A stretch of 29,995 nt of DNA, from the NCBI GenBank assembly GCA_910578255.1, contig CAJTQM010000007.1:1-29995 (forward strand). The letters are read 5' to 3'. This stretch comes from an uncultured Oscillospiraceae bacterium. Lineage in GTDB: Bacteria > Bacillota > Clostridia > Oscillospirales > Ruminococcaceae. A model generated the notes under the pieces. That model searched no databases, was not told the DNA's origin, and was given only the letters and a program-made list of their open reading frames with translations. Below are positions 1-7,134 of the stretch, piece by piece. The number at the start of each line of letters is the position of its first letter. Position 1 is the first letter of the stretch. The translations under genes and the position numbers were made by a program.

Positions 1-732
1 GTCGAAAGCGGCGGCTATTACGTTTCTCTGCCGTTCAATCCGCTGCCAGTCGCTGTCGATAAAACGCTGGCGGGCATATTGCAGCGCGTCGTACCCATCC
101 AGATGGTTTAATCCCTCGTATACCGTGTGCTTGGTGATGGCGTTGGTATAGATCTCGCCGTTAAGCCCCTGAGCCTCCAGTTCGGTCAGTTCGATATCTA
201 CGCCGCCGATGGCGTCGATGATCTTTTCGAAGGAGTTAAAATTGACCCGTACATACCGGTCGATATCCAAATCAAAGCATTCCTGAACCGTTTTCAGGGT
301 CAGGGCCGCGCCGCCATAGGCAAAGGTATGGGTGAGCCAATCGTCCTCCTGCCCCTCGATGGGAACGCCAATTCCCCGTTCCAGACTGGTCAGGCGTATC
401 TTGTGGGTTTTTCGATTTAAAGACAGCACCATCATACAGTCGGACCGGGCGTTGTCACTGTACTGGTCGGACCGCTCGTCGGTGCCCAGCAACAACACGT
501 TAAGCACATTGTCATTCCAAAGGTTCTTGTCGTCCTTTACCTGCACAACCGATTGGCCGTCCTCCTGCCCGGGCGTGTTTTCGTAGTCGATTTTGTCCAG
601 CATCAGGCTAAGATAAACCGCGGCGGCGCCTACGACGCATAAAACGACTCCCAGACAAGCAGCGCCAACAATGAGAAGCGTTTTTTTCAAATTTTTGGGG
701 CTGTTGTTTGGCTTGAATTCTTTTTTAGACAT
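1..732 (-). CDS. LytR-CpsA-Psr (LCP) family envelope protein, C-terminus cut by window edge
   Basis: The reading frame starts at ATG 732-730, after an AAAGGATG ribosome binding site, and stays open to base 1, giving 244 codons without a stop. Residues 1-16 are basic, about 17-42 form one membrane anchor, and the rest is extracytoplasmic. LCP hallmarks are visible: LLLGTDER, an ARSDCMMVLSLNR segment, a THTFAYGG segment, RVNFNSFEKIIDAIGGVDIEL, and LDGYDALQYARQR near the edge. LCP enzymes transfer undecaprenyl-linked glycopolymers such as teichoic acids or capsule to peptidoglycan. The usual SxxRD motif reads SLERGIGVP here, so the Arg is kept and the following Asp is Gly. The family is certain; the attached polymer cannot be told from sequence. 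Confidence 0.92.
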   Translation of the reverse strand, partial: MSKKEFKPNNSPKNLKKTLLIVGAACLGVVLCVVGAAAVYLSLMLDKIDYENTPGQEDGQSVVQVKDDKNLWNDNVLNVLLLGTDERSDQYSDNARSDCMMVLSLNRKTHKIRLTSLERGIGVPIEGQEDDWLTHTFAYGGAALTLKTVQECFDLDIDRYVRVNFNSFEKIIDAIGGVDIELTELEAQGLNGEIYTNAITKHTVYEGLNHLDGYDALQYARQRFIDSDWQRIERQRNVIAAAFD

Positions 733-1099
733 CCAAAAATCATCCTTTTCTTTGTTGTGACTTTCCAAGAAGTATGTTCATATGATCGTGAATTTGCTTT
801 TGTACTCTGCCAGGTCTTTACAAATCTGTAGGACAGAAAATTCGGCACCTTCGGCAAAGCATGAATCATTATAAAAGCAAAAATGAAGCAGAAGAAAAAA
901 AGAATGTAAATAAATTTAAAATTTTTTTCCAAAAAAGAGAAGAAGAATCTTTTATAAAAACCATATTTCGATACAGAATATTTCCGTTCGCAGAAAAATT
1001 ATTTAACAGAAAAATTGACCATACAGACACACTTTGTGCCGATGGCCAATAAGGCGTCCCTTAAAAAATCAACGGCAAATCTGGCCAAAAGTGGGGACG
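733..1099. other. AT-rich intergenic region upstream of the LCP gene
   Basis: No convincing gene lies here. On the minus strand a TATAAT hexamer (868-873) has a poor -35 (TTCTTC, 891-896, 17 nt spacer) and could drive the LCP gene through a leader of about 130 nt. A 7-nt direct repeat TTCGGCA occurs at 841-847 and 850-856 within that leader. The long A/T runs around 885-1010 are clearly different from the flanking genes. The open frames inside it are low-complexity Lys/Phe-rich and lack ribosome binding sites. Confidence 0.4.
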
Positions 1100-1954
1100 T
1101 CAAGAAGAAAGCGCTGTGCGTTTTGTTTTGCGCAGGCGAAAAGGGCGGCGAAAAGGATCCGCTTTGGGTGGCGGAAGCTTTCCCAAAAGCCAAACGGCCA
1201 GTGTACACTCGGCCAGAGGAATCGCCCAAAAAGAGGCGAATGGGAAAAGAGAAAAAAGCTTTTTTCCCCGCACGGCCCGCCGGACCTTATAAAGGTCCTC
1301 GCCGTTTTGCCGCGTGAGTCGGGCCGATTCGGAAAAAAGCCGGAAAATGGACAGAGAAGGATCGTTCGCCAGCAGCCAGGGAATCCAGAAAAAGCGTTTT
1401 CCGGCGATGCGGGCAGCCTGTATCCCGCAGAAAAACAGCCCGGCCGCAGCGGCAAGGCACAAAAGGGAGAGGACGCACCCCAGATCATTGGGAACGCGGC
1501 GAAAAAAAACGACCGATACCAAAAGAGCCGACAGGGCGGGCAAAATCCCGCAGGAATAGAAAATAAGCCGCTGGATTAGCAAAAACAGGCCGGCAAAAAC
1601 CGCTTTGACATAAAGCCGGAAGGAGGAAAAAAAGGATAAAGGAGATGGCTTTCGCATCTTTTCCGGGCAACAGATCATAAGATACCACCGTTTTATTCCG
1701 AAATAAAGGGGCAGGTGAAAAAGAATCACGAAAAGCGCTGCGGCGATGATGAAAAGAGAAGCCGTCGGGAGGGAAAGGCCGGTCCCCCAAAAGAAAAGGA
1801 CGGCGGAATCCGGAGTCCGGGCCGAAGCGGCAGTCAGCCCCGCCGGAAGAAAAAGAGACAAAAGGGCAAAAAAAACAATGCGGGCGGCTTCGCGCCGCCG
1901 AGAATGCAGAATAAATCTTCCGCATCGCTTGATTTTCGGAATCAAAAACTCCAT
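1100..1954 (-). CDS. Polytopic membrane protein of unknown function
   Basis: 284 residues from ATG 1954-1952, chosen over an ATG 18 nt upstream because GGAGG sits 5 nt ahead of it. Four strongly hydrophobic stretches are visible: about residues 25-45, 55-90, 110-140 and 150-175. A basic region and a last hydrophobic stretch near 245-262 follow. The C-terminal part (LFSESARLTRQNGEDLYKV) loosely resembles DUF975-type membrane proteins, but I would not assign that family. The gene begins 37 nt after the LeuB-like gene on the same strand, so co-transcription with it and the phosphatase is likely. No catalytic motif was recognised. The strong antisense frames here are shadows: this frame has the membrane-protein composition and the good ribosome binding site. 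Confidence 0.7.
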   Translation of the reverse strand: MEFLIPKIKRCGRFILHSRRREAARIVFFALLSLFLPAGLTAASARTPDSAVLFFWGTGLSLPTASLFIIAAALFVILFHLPLYFGIKRWYLMICCPEKMRKPSPLSFFSSFRLYVKAVFAGLFLLIQRLIFYSCGILPALSALLVSVVFFRRVPNDLGCVLSLLCLAAAAGLFFCGIQAARIAGKRFFWIPWLLANDPSLSIFRLFSESARLTRQNGEDLYKVRRAVRGKKLFSLFPFASFWAIPLAECTLAVWLLGKLPPPKADPFRRPFRLRKTKRTALSS

Positions 1955-1991
1955 AAGCGCCTCCGGCAACATTTTGCCGGCTGCAAAAATT

Positions 1992-3044
1992 TTATCCGGC
2001 AGATGCTATATATTCTGCCGCGGTTTGCGCAATATATGCAGTGAACACAGAGGCGGAGACAACCGGAAGAGAAAGCTGATGGATGTCGGCTGTGCGGCCT
2101 AACGACAGCACCTTTTCCACGGCTTTTTCTATGCACTGCGCTTCCTTTTCCAGGTTCAGACTGTGCCGAAGCGCCATCGCCATCGCCAAAATAACCGCCA
2201 CGGGGCAGGTGGAATCCTCATTTTCACCGGACTGAAGAAGCGGTGCGGCGTTGTAATAAAGCCCCTGCTTTCCATAACCGAAGCAGGCGGCGCATTGAAG
2301 GTTCGGCACGCCGGTTATGGCTGTCGCGCCGGAAAACAAAAGATTCCCCAAAAGCGGATCGGCCAGGACAACATCGAAGGATCCGGGAGCGCTTACAAGG
2401 CGCGTACAAATCTGCGCGGCGGAAAGGCGGGTCAACTCGATTTCGGGAAAATCGGAGGCCGCCAGATTTATGACCCGCCGCCGCAGAGAAGCGGAGGACA
2501 TCTTTTCACACAGATCGGCGCAGATCAGCTTTTTTCTGCGCTTCATCGCCGCATGAAAAGCGGTTTGGGCGGTCAACTGAGCGGTTTGGCTGTTGGCAAG
2601 CAGCACATCGTATCCGCACAAATCCCCATTGATCACCTTTTCCCCCTGCTCCGGCAGCAGGTCATCAGACCATTCCTCCTGCACCAGAAGGCAGTTCATA
2701 CCGCTGGCCATCGGGTCCTTTACGGTGGAACAGGAAGAAAGGGAGGGGAAGATCCGCACCGGCCGCATGGAGCCGAAAAGCCCCAGCTTGAGCCGCAGAA
2801 GTTCCAGATAGTTTTTATCGCAGACGCCCGAGCGCTCTAAGCAGAACAAAACCGCGTCCGAGGTGCGGCACAGGTCCACCGTCTCCCGAGAGGGAACGCC
2901 GCTTTCCGTTTCCTCCTGACTGGGCTGCCAGTGGCAGAAGGTCAATTCAGGCCTGTTCTTTTTGCAGACAGCCTCTAAAACGGTCTTTGCGTGCTTTGCC
3001 ATTTCGTCGGCCAGAGCGGAGCAGGAAAGAATACAGATTTTCAT
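1992..3044 (-). CDS. LeuB/isocitrate dehydrogenase-fold protein with catalytic residues lost (probable pseudoenzyme)
   Basis: 350 residues from ATG 3044-3042, with AAAGGAG about 7 nt upstream; this start is preferred to an ATG 36 nt further out. The whole protein aligns by eye with 3-isopropylmalate dehydrogenase: LLRLKLGLFGSMRPVRIFP (about 82-100) matches the LRK..LF.NLRP segment, TAFHAAMKRRKK the AF.AA.KRRK helix, SFDVVLADPLLGNLLF the FDVVVT.N.FGDILSD segment, and PVAVILAMAMALRHSL the ANP.AAILS.AMML block. The working residues are gone. The catalytic Lys of DKANVL is Leu178, the metal-binding Asp residues become Ser208, Asn234 and Ser238, the third substrate Arg is Gln122, and the HGSAPD cofactor loop is altered. 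Arg84 and Arg94 are kept. The frame is intact, so this is not a decayed gene; its function is unknown. It lies between the phosphatase and membrane protein genes. Confidence 0.75.
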   Translation of the reverse strand: MKICILSCSALADEMAKHAKTVLEAVCKKNRPELTFCHWQPSQEETESGVPSRETVDLCRTSDAVLFCLERSGVCDKNYLELLRLKLGLFGSMRPVRIFPSLSSCSTVKDPMASGMNCLLVQEEWSDDLLPEQGEKVINGDLCGYDVLLANSQTAQLTAQTAFHAAMKRRKKLICADLCEKMSSASLRRRVINLAASDFPEIELTRLSAAQICTRLVSAPGSFDVVLADPLLGNLLFSGATAITGVPNLQCAACFGYGKQGLYYNAAPLLQSGENEDSTCPVAVILAMAMALRHSLNLEKEAQCIEKAVEKVLSLGRTADIHQLSLPVVSASVFTAYIAQTAAEYIASAG

Positions 3045-3089
3045 GGTTGGATTCTCCTTTGGCAAAACGCCTGTTTCCAATAAAGGATT

Positions 3090-3782
3090 TTAGGTTTGTA
3101 ACGGAGGCTTTTCCTCGTAATGAAAGCCGTCGAGAATATCAAAATCGTCGGCGAATTTGCGGTCCGTGCCCCGCCAGGGAATTTCCGCATAAATTTCGAA
3201 CGCCCGGTCCCGCATCCACATCTGCGGCGTTATAAGAATGGTAAAGCCACAGCCAAAATCGGTAGCCCACTGGCTCATCCGGCGCTTGGGAAAACCGCAG
3301 GCGGCCAGCAGCGACATGATTACGCCGCCGTGGGTGATTACCGCCGTATCGGTAAGCCGTTCGGCCATCATGCGGCCAAAAACGGCCTGTAAGCCGTTCA
3401 GCACCCGGGCCAGTAGCGCGGTCCCGCTTTCCCCGCCGGGCGGCGCCGCCTCGAACCCGCCTTCGATCCATTTTTGATAAGCGGGCAGATCCTTAAGCTG
3501 GGGAATGGTTTTGCCGGTAAATTCGCCAAAATCGCATTCGGTAAAGTCGTCCGACGGCAGAATCAGACGATCCGGGTACAAAAGCTCGGCCGTTTGGATA
3601 CAGCGGCGCAGCGGGCCGGCATACACCAGCTGCGCCGGCGGATAGCAAAGCTGCTGCGCCATTTTTGTAAGCAGCTTTTTTCCCTCTGCGCTTAAGGGAA
3701 GATCGGTCCGCCCCAAATAAACGCCCTGTTCCGACTCCGGCGTTTTCCCATGCCGGATCAAATGGATTTTATACGTTATCAA
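3090..3782 (-). CDS. Histidine phosphatase family protein (phosphoglycerate mutase-like)
   Basis: 230 residues from a TTG start (3782-3780); AAGGGA lies about 12 nt upstream and no ATG is available before residue 41. The RHG signature (Arg10-His11-Gly12) carries the His that becomes phosphorylated. Arg59/60 in GPLRRCIQTAE, Glu82 in TECDFGEF and His151-Gly-Gly complete the active site of a branch-1 histidine phosphatase. The length fits small-molecule phosphatases of the CobC/PhoE/GpmB group. The substrate cannot be told, and no cobalamin genes are nearby, so an alpha-ribazole phosphatase role is not supported. It is the first gene of the minus-strand run and starts 45 nt before the LeuB-like gene, so the two are probably one operon. 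The promoter region is shared with the divergent XRE gene. Confidence 0.88.
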   Translation of the reverse strand: MITYKIHLIRHGKTPESEQGVYLGRTDLPLSAEGKKLLTKMAQQLCYPPAQLVYAGPLRRCIQTAELLYPDRLILPSDDFTECDFGEFTGKTIPQLKDLPAYQKWIEGGFEAAPPGGESGTALLARVLNGLQAVFGRMMAERLTDTAVITHGGVIMSLLAACGFPKRRMSQWATDFGCGFTILITPQMWMRDRAFEIYAEIPWRGTDRKFADDFDILDGFHYEEKPPLQT

Positions 3783-3844
3783 TGAAAAACACCGTCCCTT
3801 TCGATCTATTTCGACGAATCATCTAAAATTTTTACAGAGGATAC

Positions 3845-3873
3845 TTTACAACCCTTGTATTTTATACTATAAT
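3845..3873 (+). promoter_or_regulatory. SigA-type promoter of the XRE regulator gene
   Basis: TTTACA (3845-3850), a 17-nt spacer and a perfect TATAAT (3868-3873) lie 34 nt before the XRE start. A second TTTACA at 3831-3836 makes a 14-nt-phased direct repeat. On the opposite strand the same block offers a poor TTGTAA-type -35 for the phosphatase operon, so the two promoters may overlap back to back. Confidence 0.75.
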
Positions 3874-3887
3874 TTACGATATGTAAA
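3873..3887. promoter_or_regulatory. Candidate XRE operator (inverted repeat)
   Basis: TTTAC-GATAT-GTAAA is a perfect 5-bp inverted repeat that starts at the last base of the -10 box and runs over the expected transcription start. A repressor bound here would block the promoter, which fits autoregulation by the XRE protein encoded 20 nt downstream. Binding is inferred from position only. Confidence 0.4.
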
Positions 3888-3907
3888 GCCTAAGCGGAGG
3901 AATGAAA

Positions 3908-4603
3908 ATGAACGCCGATTTTCCGAGGATCTTGACGCTCCTGAGAAAGGAAAAGGGAATCAGCCAAAAGGCGGCGGCCAGCGATCTGGGAATTTCGCAG
4001 GCCCTGCTTTCCCATTACGAAAAGGGCATTCGGGAATGCGGGCTGGATTTTCTGGTGCGGACAGCGGATTATTACGGCGTTTCCTGCGACTATCTTTTGG
4101 GCCGCTCCCCGGACCGCAGCGGCATGACCCTGACGGTGGAGGATATCCCCGACCCGGACGCGGCGGGCAAGGAAAATGTGATGCACGGCAGTATTCTGCC
4201 GGTGCTTAACAAAAAGCTGATTGCCAATTCGTTGAATATTCTGTTCGACCTTTTGCAGAAAAGCAAGAACAAGCCGCTGATTCAAGAGGTTTCGTCCTTT
4301 TTGATGCTGGCGGTCTATCGGGTATTCCGGGTGGTTCATTCGGCCAACCCCAAAAATCAAAACGGCATGTTTACCGTGCCCAGACAGGTGGCCTCCAGCT
4401 ATGCGGCGGCGGCCATGGCGGTGTCCGAGGCCAACGCGGCGGCGGTGGCTTCCGGCAACGAGTTGGACGGGCAGGAGCCCATCAGCGAGGTGGAGGCTCT
4501 GGCGATCACCACCGAATCGCTGAACCAGTCCTATCCGATGTTTGCGTCCTCTTTGATGAATTTGATCCAGAACAGCGAGTCAAAAATCGGCAGGGAAAAA
4601 TAA
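3908..4603 (+). CDS. XRE family transcriptional regulator
   Basis: 231 residues. The first in-frame ATG (3902) is only 1 nt after GGAGG (3896-3900), whereas ATG 3908 is 7 nt after it, so 3908 is the better start. Residues about 5-62 form a classic lambda-repressor-like helix-turn-helix: RILTLLRKEKGISQKAAASDLGISQALLSHYEKG, followed by the common LVRTADYYGVSCDYLLGR ending. Residues 63-231 are an uncharacterised, largely helical and Ala-rich C-terminal domain that may serve for oligomerisation or sensing. No enzymatic motif is seen. The gene is divergent from the phosphatase operon and has an inverted repeat over its own start site, so autoregulation and possibly control of the divergent operon are inferred. 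The regulon is unknown. Confidence 0.9.
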   Translation: MNADFPRILTLLRKEKGISQKAAASDLGISQALLSHYEKGIRECGLDFLVRTADYYGVSCDYLLGRSPDRSGMTLTVEDIPDPDAAGKENVMHGSILPVLNKKLIANSLNILFDLLQKSKNKPLIQEVSSFLMLAVYRVFRVVHSANPKNQNGMFTVPRQVASSYAAAAMAVSEANAAAVASGNELDGQEPISEVEALAITTESLNQSYPMFASSLMNLIQNSESKIGREK

Positions 4604-4628
4604 CCTTACGTTATTGTACCATCCTGTC

Positions 4629-4660
4629 CGGCAAATGAAAAGCAAAATTTGCCGTTTTTT
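4629..4660 (+). terminator. Terminator of the XRE gene
   Basis: CGGCAAAT (4629-4636), a 10-nt loop and ATTTGCCG (4647-4654) form a perfect 8-bp stem followed directly by TTTTTT (4655-4660). It ends 57 nt after the XRE stop codon. Confidence 0.85.
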
Positions 4661-4742
4661 GCCGGTTCTGGGCAGGGACTTTTGGCGGGTGTGGCGGTCT
4701 CTGGTCGTACCGGCGGGAAAATCCATTTCACAAAACACAAGG

Positions 4743-4770
4743 GCAGCGCGGTTTTTCCGGGCTGCTTTTT
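4743..4770 (+). terminator. Second terminator-like hairpin between the XRE and lipoprotein genes
   Basis: GCAGC (4743-4747) pairs with GCTGC (4761-4765), with an inner CGG/CCG helix across one G-G mismatch, followed by TTTTT (4766-4770). No gene lies between it and the preceding terminator, so it is probably a back-up terminator or the end of an unseen short transcript. Confidence 0.5.
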
Positions 4771-4872
4771 AAAGTTTTGGCGTCTTTTGGACCGAGGGGT
4801 GTTTTCGACGTTTTTTGCGTAGGAAAGCGGTGAATTTATTGTGAACAACTGGGCCGCATGGGCTCTTTTCCA

Positions 4873-4901
4873 TTGACAGAACGAAGCGGTTGTTATACTA
4901 T
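4873..4901 (+). promoter_or_regulatory. SigA-type promoter of the lipoprotein/two-component/prmC operon
   Basis: A perfect TTGACA (4873-4878) is followed by TATACT (4894-4899, 15-nt spacer) or TACTAT (4896-4901, 17-nt spacer). Transcription would start near 4907, leaving a leader of about 90 nt before the TTG start at 4997. Confidence 0.75.
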
Positions 4902-4947
4902 GGAAAGGGCAAAAAGGCTGTTTTTACAAAAGAGATTTGTGTGCCGG

Positions 4948-4971
4948 AGCCGTCCAGGTCCCGGCTTTTTT
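4948..4971 (+). terminator. Terminator-like hairpin inside the operon leader (candidate attenuator)
   Basis: AGCCG (4948-4952), a 9-nt loop and CGGCT (4962-4966) are followed by a six-T run (4966-4971). It lies about 45 nt after the inferred transcription start and ends 25 nt before the start codon. An alternative stem uses GCCGG (4943-4947) with CCGGC (4961-4965). Its position between promoter and first gene suggests premature termination, but no antiterminator partner is obvious. Confidence 0.45.
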
Positions 4972-4996
4972 GTGATTTTTGAAGGGAGGAACCGGC

Positions 4997-6382
4997 TTGC
5001 GTATTCTAAAAATCGCGTTTTTAACGGCGTGCTGCCTGCTTTTATCGGCCTGTTCTTCTTTTCAGCTGAGTTTGACGGATCTGATGCAGGCGCCAAAGCT
5101 GTCGGAGGATCAGGCGGAAATTTACGAGGCCCTGACCGGGGCTGTCGGTTCCCCGGATATCCAGCTGAAGTATCCCCGAAAGGGCGGATACCGTTCGGCG
5201 TTTGTCATGTTCGATCTGGACGAGGATAAGGAAGAGGAGGCTCTGGTTTTTTATAATGTGCCAAGCTGGGGGACCAATGTCCGCATCATGGTGCTGGACC
5301 ATCAGGGGGAGCAGTGGGTTTCTGTTTACGACGCAGTGGGAGAGGGAACCGACGTTACCGAAGCGGATTTTCGCATTCTGACCGGCTCCGGCCGTCATTG
5401 TATGCTGATCGGCTGGGAGCAGGGGACCAGTGAAAACACCAAAATGTCGGTTTACGACTATGTGGACGGCCAGTTTCGGGTCCTGTTTGAAAGCGAATAT
5501 TCTCAGATGCTCATTGAGGATATCGACGGCGACAAGGTCGAGGAGATTCTGCTGGGAATTTTTAAAGCCTCCTCTAAAACCGGCTCCATCCGGCTCATAA
5601 ATGAAACGGGGGAAGGGCTTCAATCGGTGTCCCGGGTGGTGATGGGCAGTACGATTACCGAGTTTTTGGGCATTGAGATCGGGCAGCTTGCCCCGGACCG
5701 GACAGCGGTGTTTGTAGATGCTTATACCGGAAACGACCGGGTCGTCACCGAAATTATGGTATACACCGAGGATGGGCGGCTGCGTTCTCTGGACGGCCCG
5801 TATGGCAATCTGGACCGGCAGCTGGTCCGGGAGATTCCGGTACGGTGCGAGGATATCGACCGGGACGGGATTTTCGAGGTGCCGGTGCTTTTAAGCGAAC
5901 CGGAGGAAGACGAGAGAGAGGAAGAGGACAACCAAAAGAACATGGTCCAGTATCTGAATCTTTCCAATCCCCAGGAGTTGGAAGCGTTTAGCATCGCCGG
6001 CCCGGAGGAGGACCTGCAAGAGGAATTGGCCTATTTTCAGTTTGCCCCGGTGTGGACGGGATTTGTCAATTTGGATTACGGGTTTCGGTTCCAGTTTCCG
6101 GAGGAGTGGATCGGCCAGGTAGAGGTTATAAAAGAATCCGGACGAAACGAATGGGTTTTCGCCCTTCGTTCGGATACAGCGGAGCCCACGGCTCTTTTGC
6201 GCATCCGCGTTTACGGCCTGGACGAGCCGCGGGATGTTTTTGACAATGTCACCTATGAACGGCTGGAAAAACGGGGCGTATACGAATATTGCGCGGCTTT
6301 GGTGAAAGCCCCGAACGTACCGGATCTGTTCCGGCTTGACTGGGAAACGGTGCAGGAGTACTTTTCTACCTTAAAATCTTAA
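4997..6382 (+). CDS. Secreted lipoprotein with Asp-rich VCBS/FG-GAP-like repeats, next to a two-component system
   Basis: 461 residues from TTG 4997, 7 nt after an AGGGAGG ribosome binding site; an upstream TTG (4979) precedes that site and is not used. A type II signal peptide is clear: MRILKIAFLTACCLLLSAC, with LSA-Cys19 as lipobox. The mature protein would be tethered to the outer face of the membrane. At least three acidic strands resemble calcium-binding FG-GAP/VCBS blades: FDLDEDKEEEALVFY, IEDIDGDKVEEILLGIF and CEDIDRDGIFEVPVLL. A very acidic linker (EPEEDEREEEDNQ) follows, then a C-terminal domain with FRFQFPEEWIG. The response regulator starts 18 nt downstream, so this protein is a plausible accessory sensor or target of the kinase. 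No enzymatic motif was recognised. Confidence 0.85.
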   Translation: MRILKIAFLTACCLLLSACSSFQLSLTDLMQAPKLSEDQAEIYEALTGAVGSPDIQLKYPRKGGYRSAFVMFDLDEDKEEEALVFYNVPSWGTNVRIMVLDHQGEQWVSVYDAVGEGTDVTEADFRILTGSGRHCMLIGWEQGTSENTKMSVYDYVDGQFRVLFESEYSQMLIEDIDGDKVEEILLGIFKASSKTGSIRLINETGEGLQSVSRVVMGSTITEFLGIEIGQLAPDRTAVFVDAYTGNDRVVTEIMVYTEDGRLRSLDGPYGNLDRQLVREIPVRCEDIDRDGIFEVPVLLSEPEEDEREEEDNQKNMVQYLNLSNPQELEAFSIAGPEEDLQEELAYFQFAPVWTGFVNLDYGFRFQFPEEWIGQVEVIKESGRNEWVFALRSDTAEPTALLRIRVYGLDEPRDVFDNVTYERLEKRGVYEYCAALVKAPNVPDLFRLDWETVQEYFSTLKS

Positions 6383-6400
6383 AGAAAGCGAGGCGCCGAT

Positions 6401-7096
6401 TTGAAACGGATTTTAATTGCTGAAGACGAAGACGCAATCCGCGATTTTGTTGTGATCAACTTAAAAAGAGTGGGGTACGAGGTAGTAGACGTGTCGGACG
6501 GCGAACAGGCGCTGCAGGTGTTCCGGGAAAGCGGCGGCGATTTTGACGTGGTGGTCCTGGACGTGATGATGCCGGGAATCGACGGATTTGAGGTGTGCGA
6601 AAAAATCCGGGCGGCCAGCAATTCCATCGGGATTATTATGCTGTCCGCCAAATCCCAGGAAATGGACAAGGTGCGCGGGCTGATGACCGGCGCGGACGAT
6701 TACATTACCAAACCGTTTTCTCCTTCGGAACTGGTGGCCCGGGTGGACGCGATCTATCGCCGGGTATCCCTGGCAAAGGCGGCGCCGGTCGAGGAGAACG
6801 AGGTGGTTTCCGGGCCGTTTGCGCTCAACAGCAAAAGCCGGACGCTTTTAAAAAACGGAAAGCCGGTGGATTTGACCCAGGTGGAATTTCAAATTATGGA
6901 ATTCTTTATGAAAAACCCCAATACAGCGCTGGAGCGTTCCGCCATCCTCGATCAGGTATGGGGAAGCAACTATTATGGCGATGTGAAAATCGTGGACGTC
7001 AATATCCGCCGGCTGCGGATGAAAATCGAGGAAGAGCCGTCCAACCCCCAATATCTGCAAACGGTTTGGGGCTTTGGGTATAAATGGGTGGTTTGA
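6401..7096 (+). CDS. OmpR/PhoB family response regulator
   Basis: 231 residues from TTG 6401, with GCGAGG 7 nt upstream. The receiver domain (about 1-118) has the acidic pair in EDEDA (residues 8-11), phospho-acceptor Asp54 in VVLDVMMPG, and the conserved Lys in DDYITKPF. The C-terminal winged helix (about 130-230) shows LTQVEFQIMEFFMKNP, RSAILDQVWG, the VDVNIRRLRMKIE recognition helix and the terminal TVWGFGYKW. Once phosphorylated it should bind DNA as a dimer and control transcription. It is paired with the kinase gene 38 nt downstream and belongs to the lipoprotein-kinase-DUF1385-prmC operon. The target genes are not evident; a TTTACR-type repeat was not found ahead of the operon. Confidence 0.95.
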   Translation: MKRILIAEDEDAIRDFVVINLKRVGYEVVDVSDGEQALQVFRESGGDFDVVVLDVMMPGIDGFEVCEKIRAASNSIGIIMLSAKSQEMDKVRGLMTGADDYITKPFSPSELVARVDAIYRRVSLAKAAPVEENEVVSGPFALNSKSRTLLKNGKPVDLTQVEFQIMEFFMKNPNTALERSAILDQVWGSNYYGDVKIVDVNIRRLRMKIEEEPSNPQYLQTVWGFGYKWVV

Positions 7097-7134
7097 GGTT
7101 TTTGCAGTAAAAGCGAGGGGAAGGGGGAGGCTTG

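Noticed and set aside
687..932. Minus-strand open frame of 81 codons with a hydrophobic N-terminus ahead of the LCP gene
   Set aside because: It starts with TTG without a ribosome binding site, lies in low-complexity A/T runs and overlaps the certain LCP start in another frame.
1034..1579. Plus-strand open frame of 181 codons
   Set aside because: It is antisense to the membrane protein gene, has Arg/Lys/Gln-rich shadow composition and no ribosome binding site.
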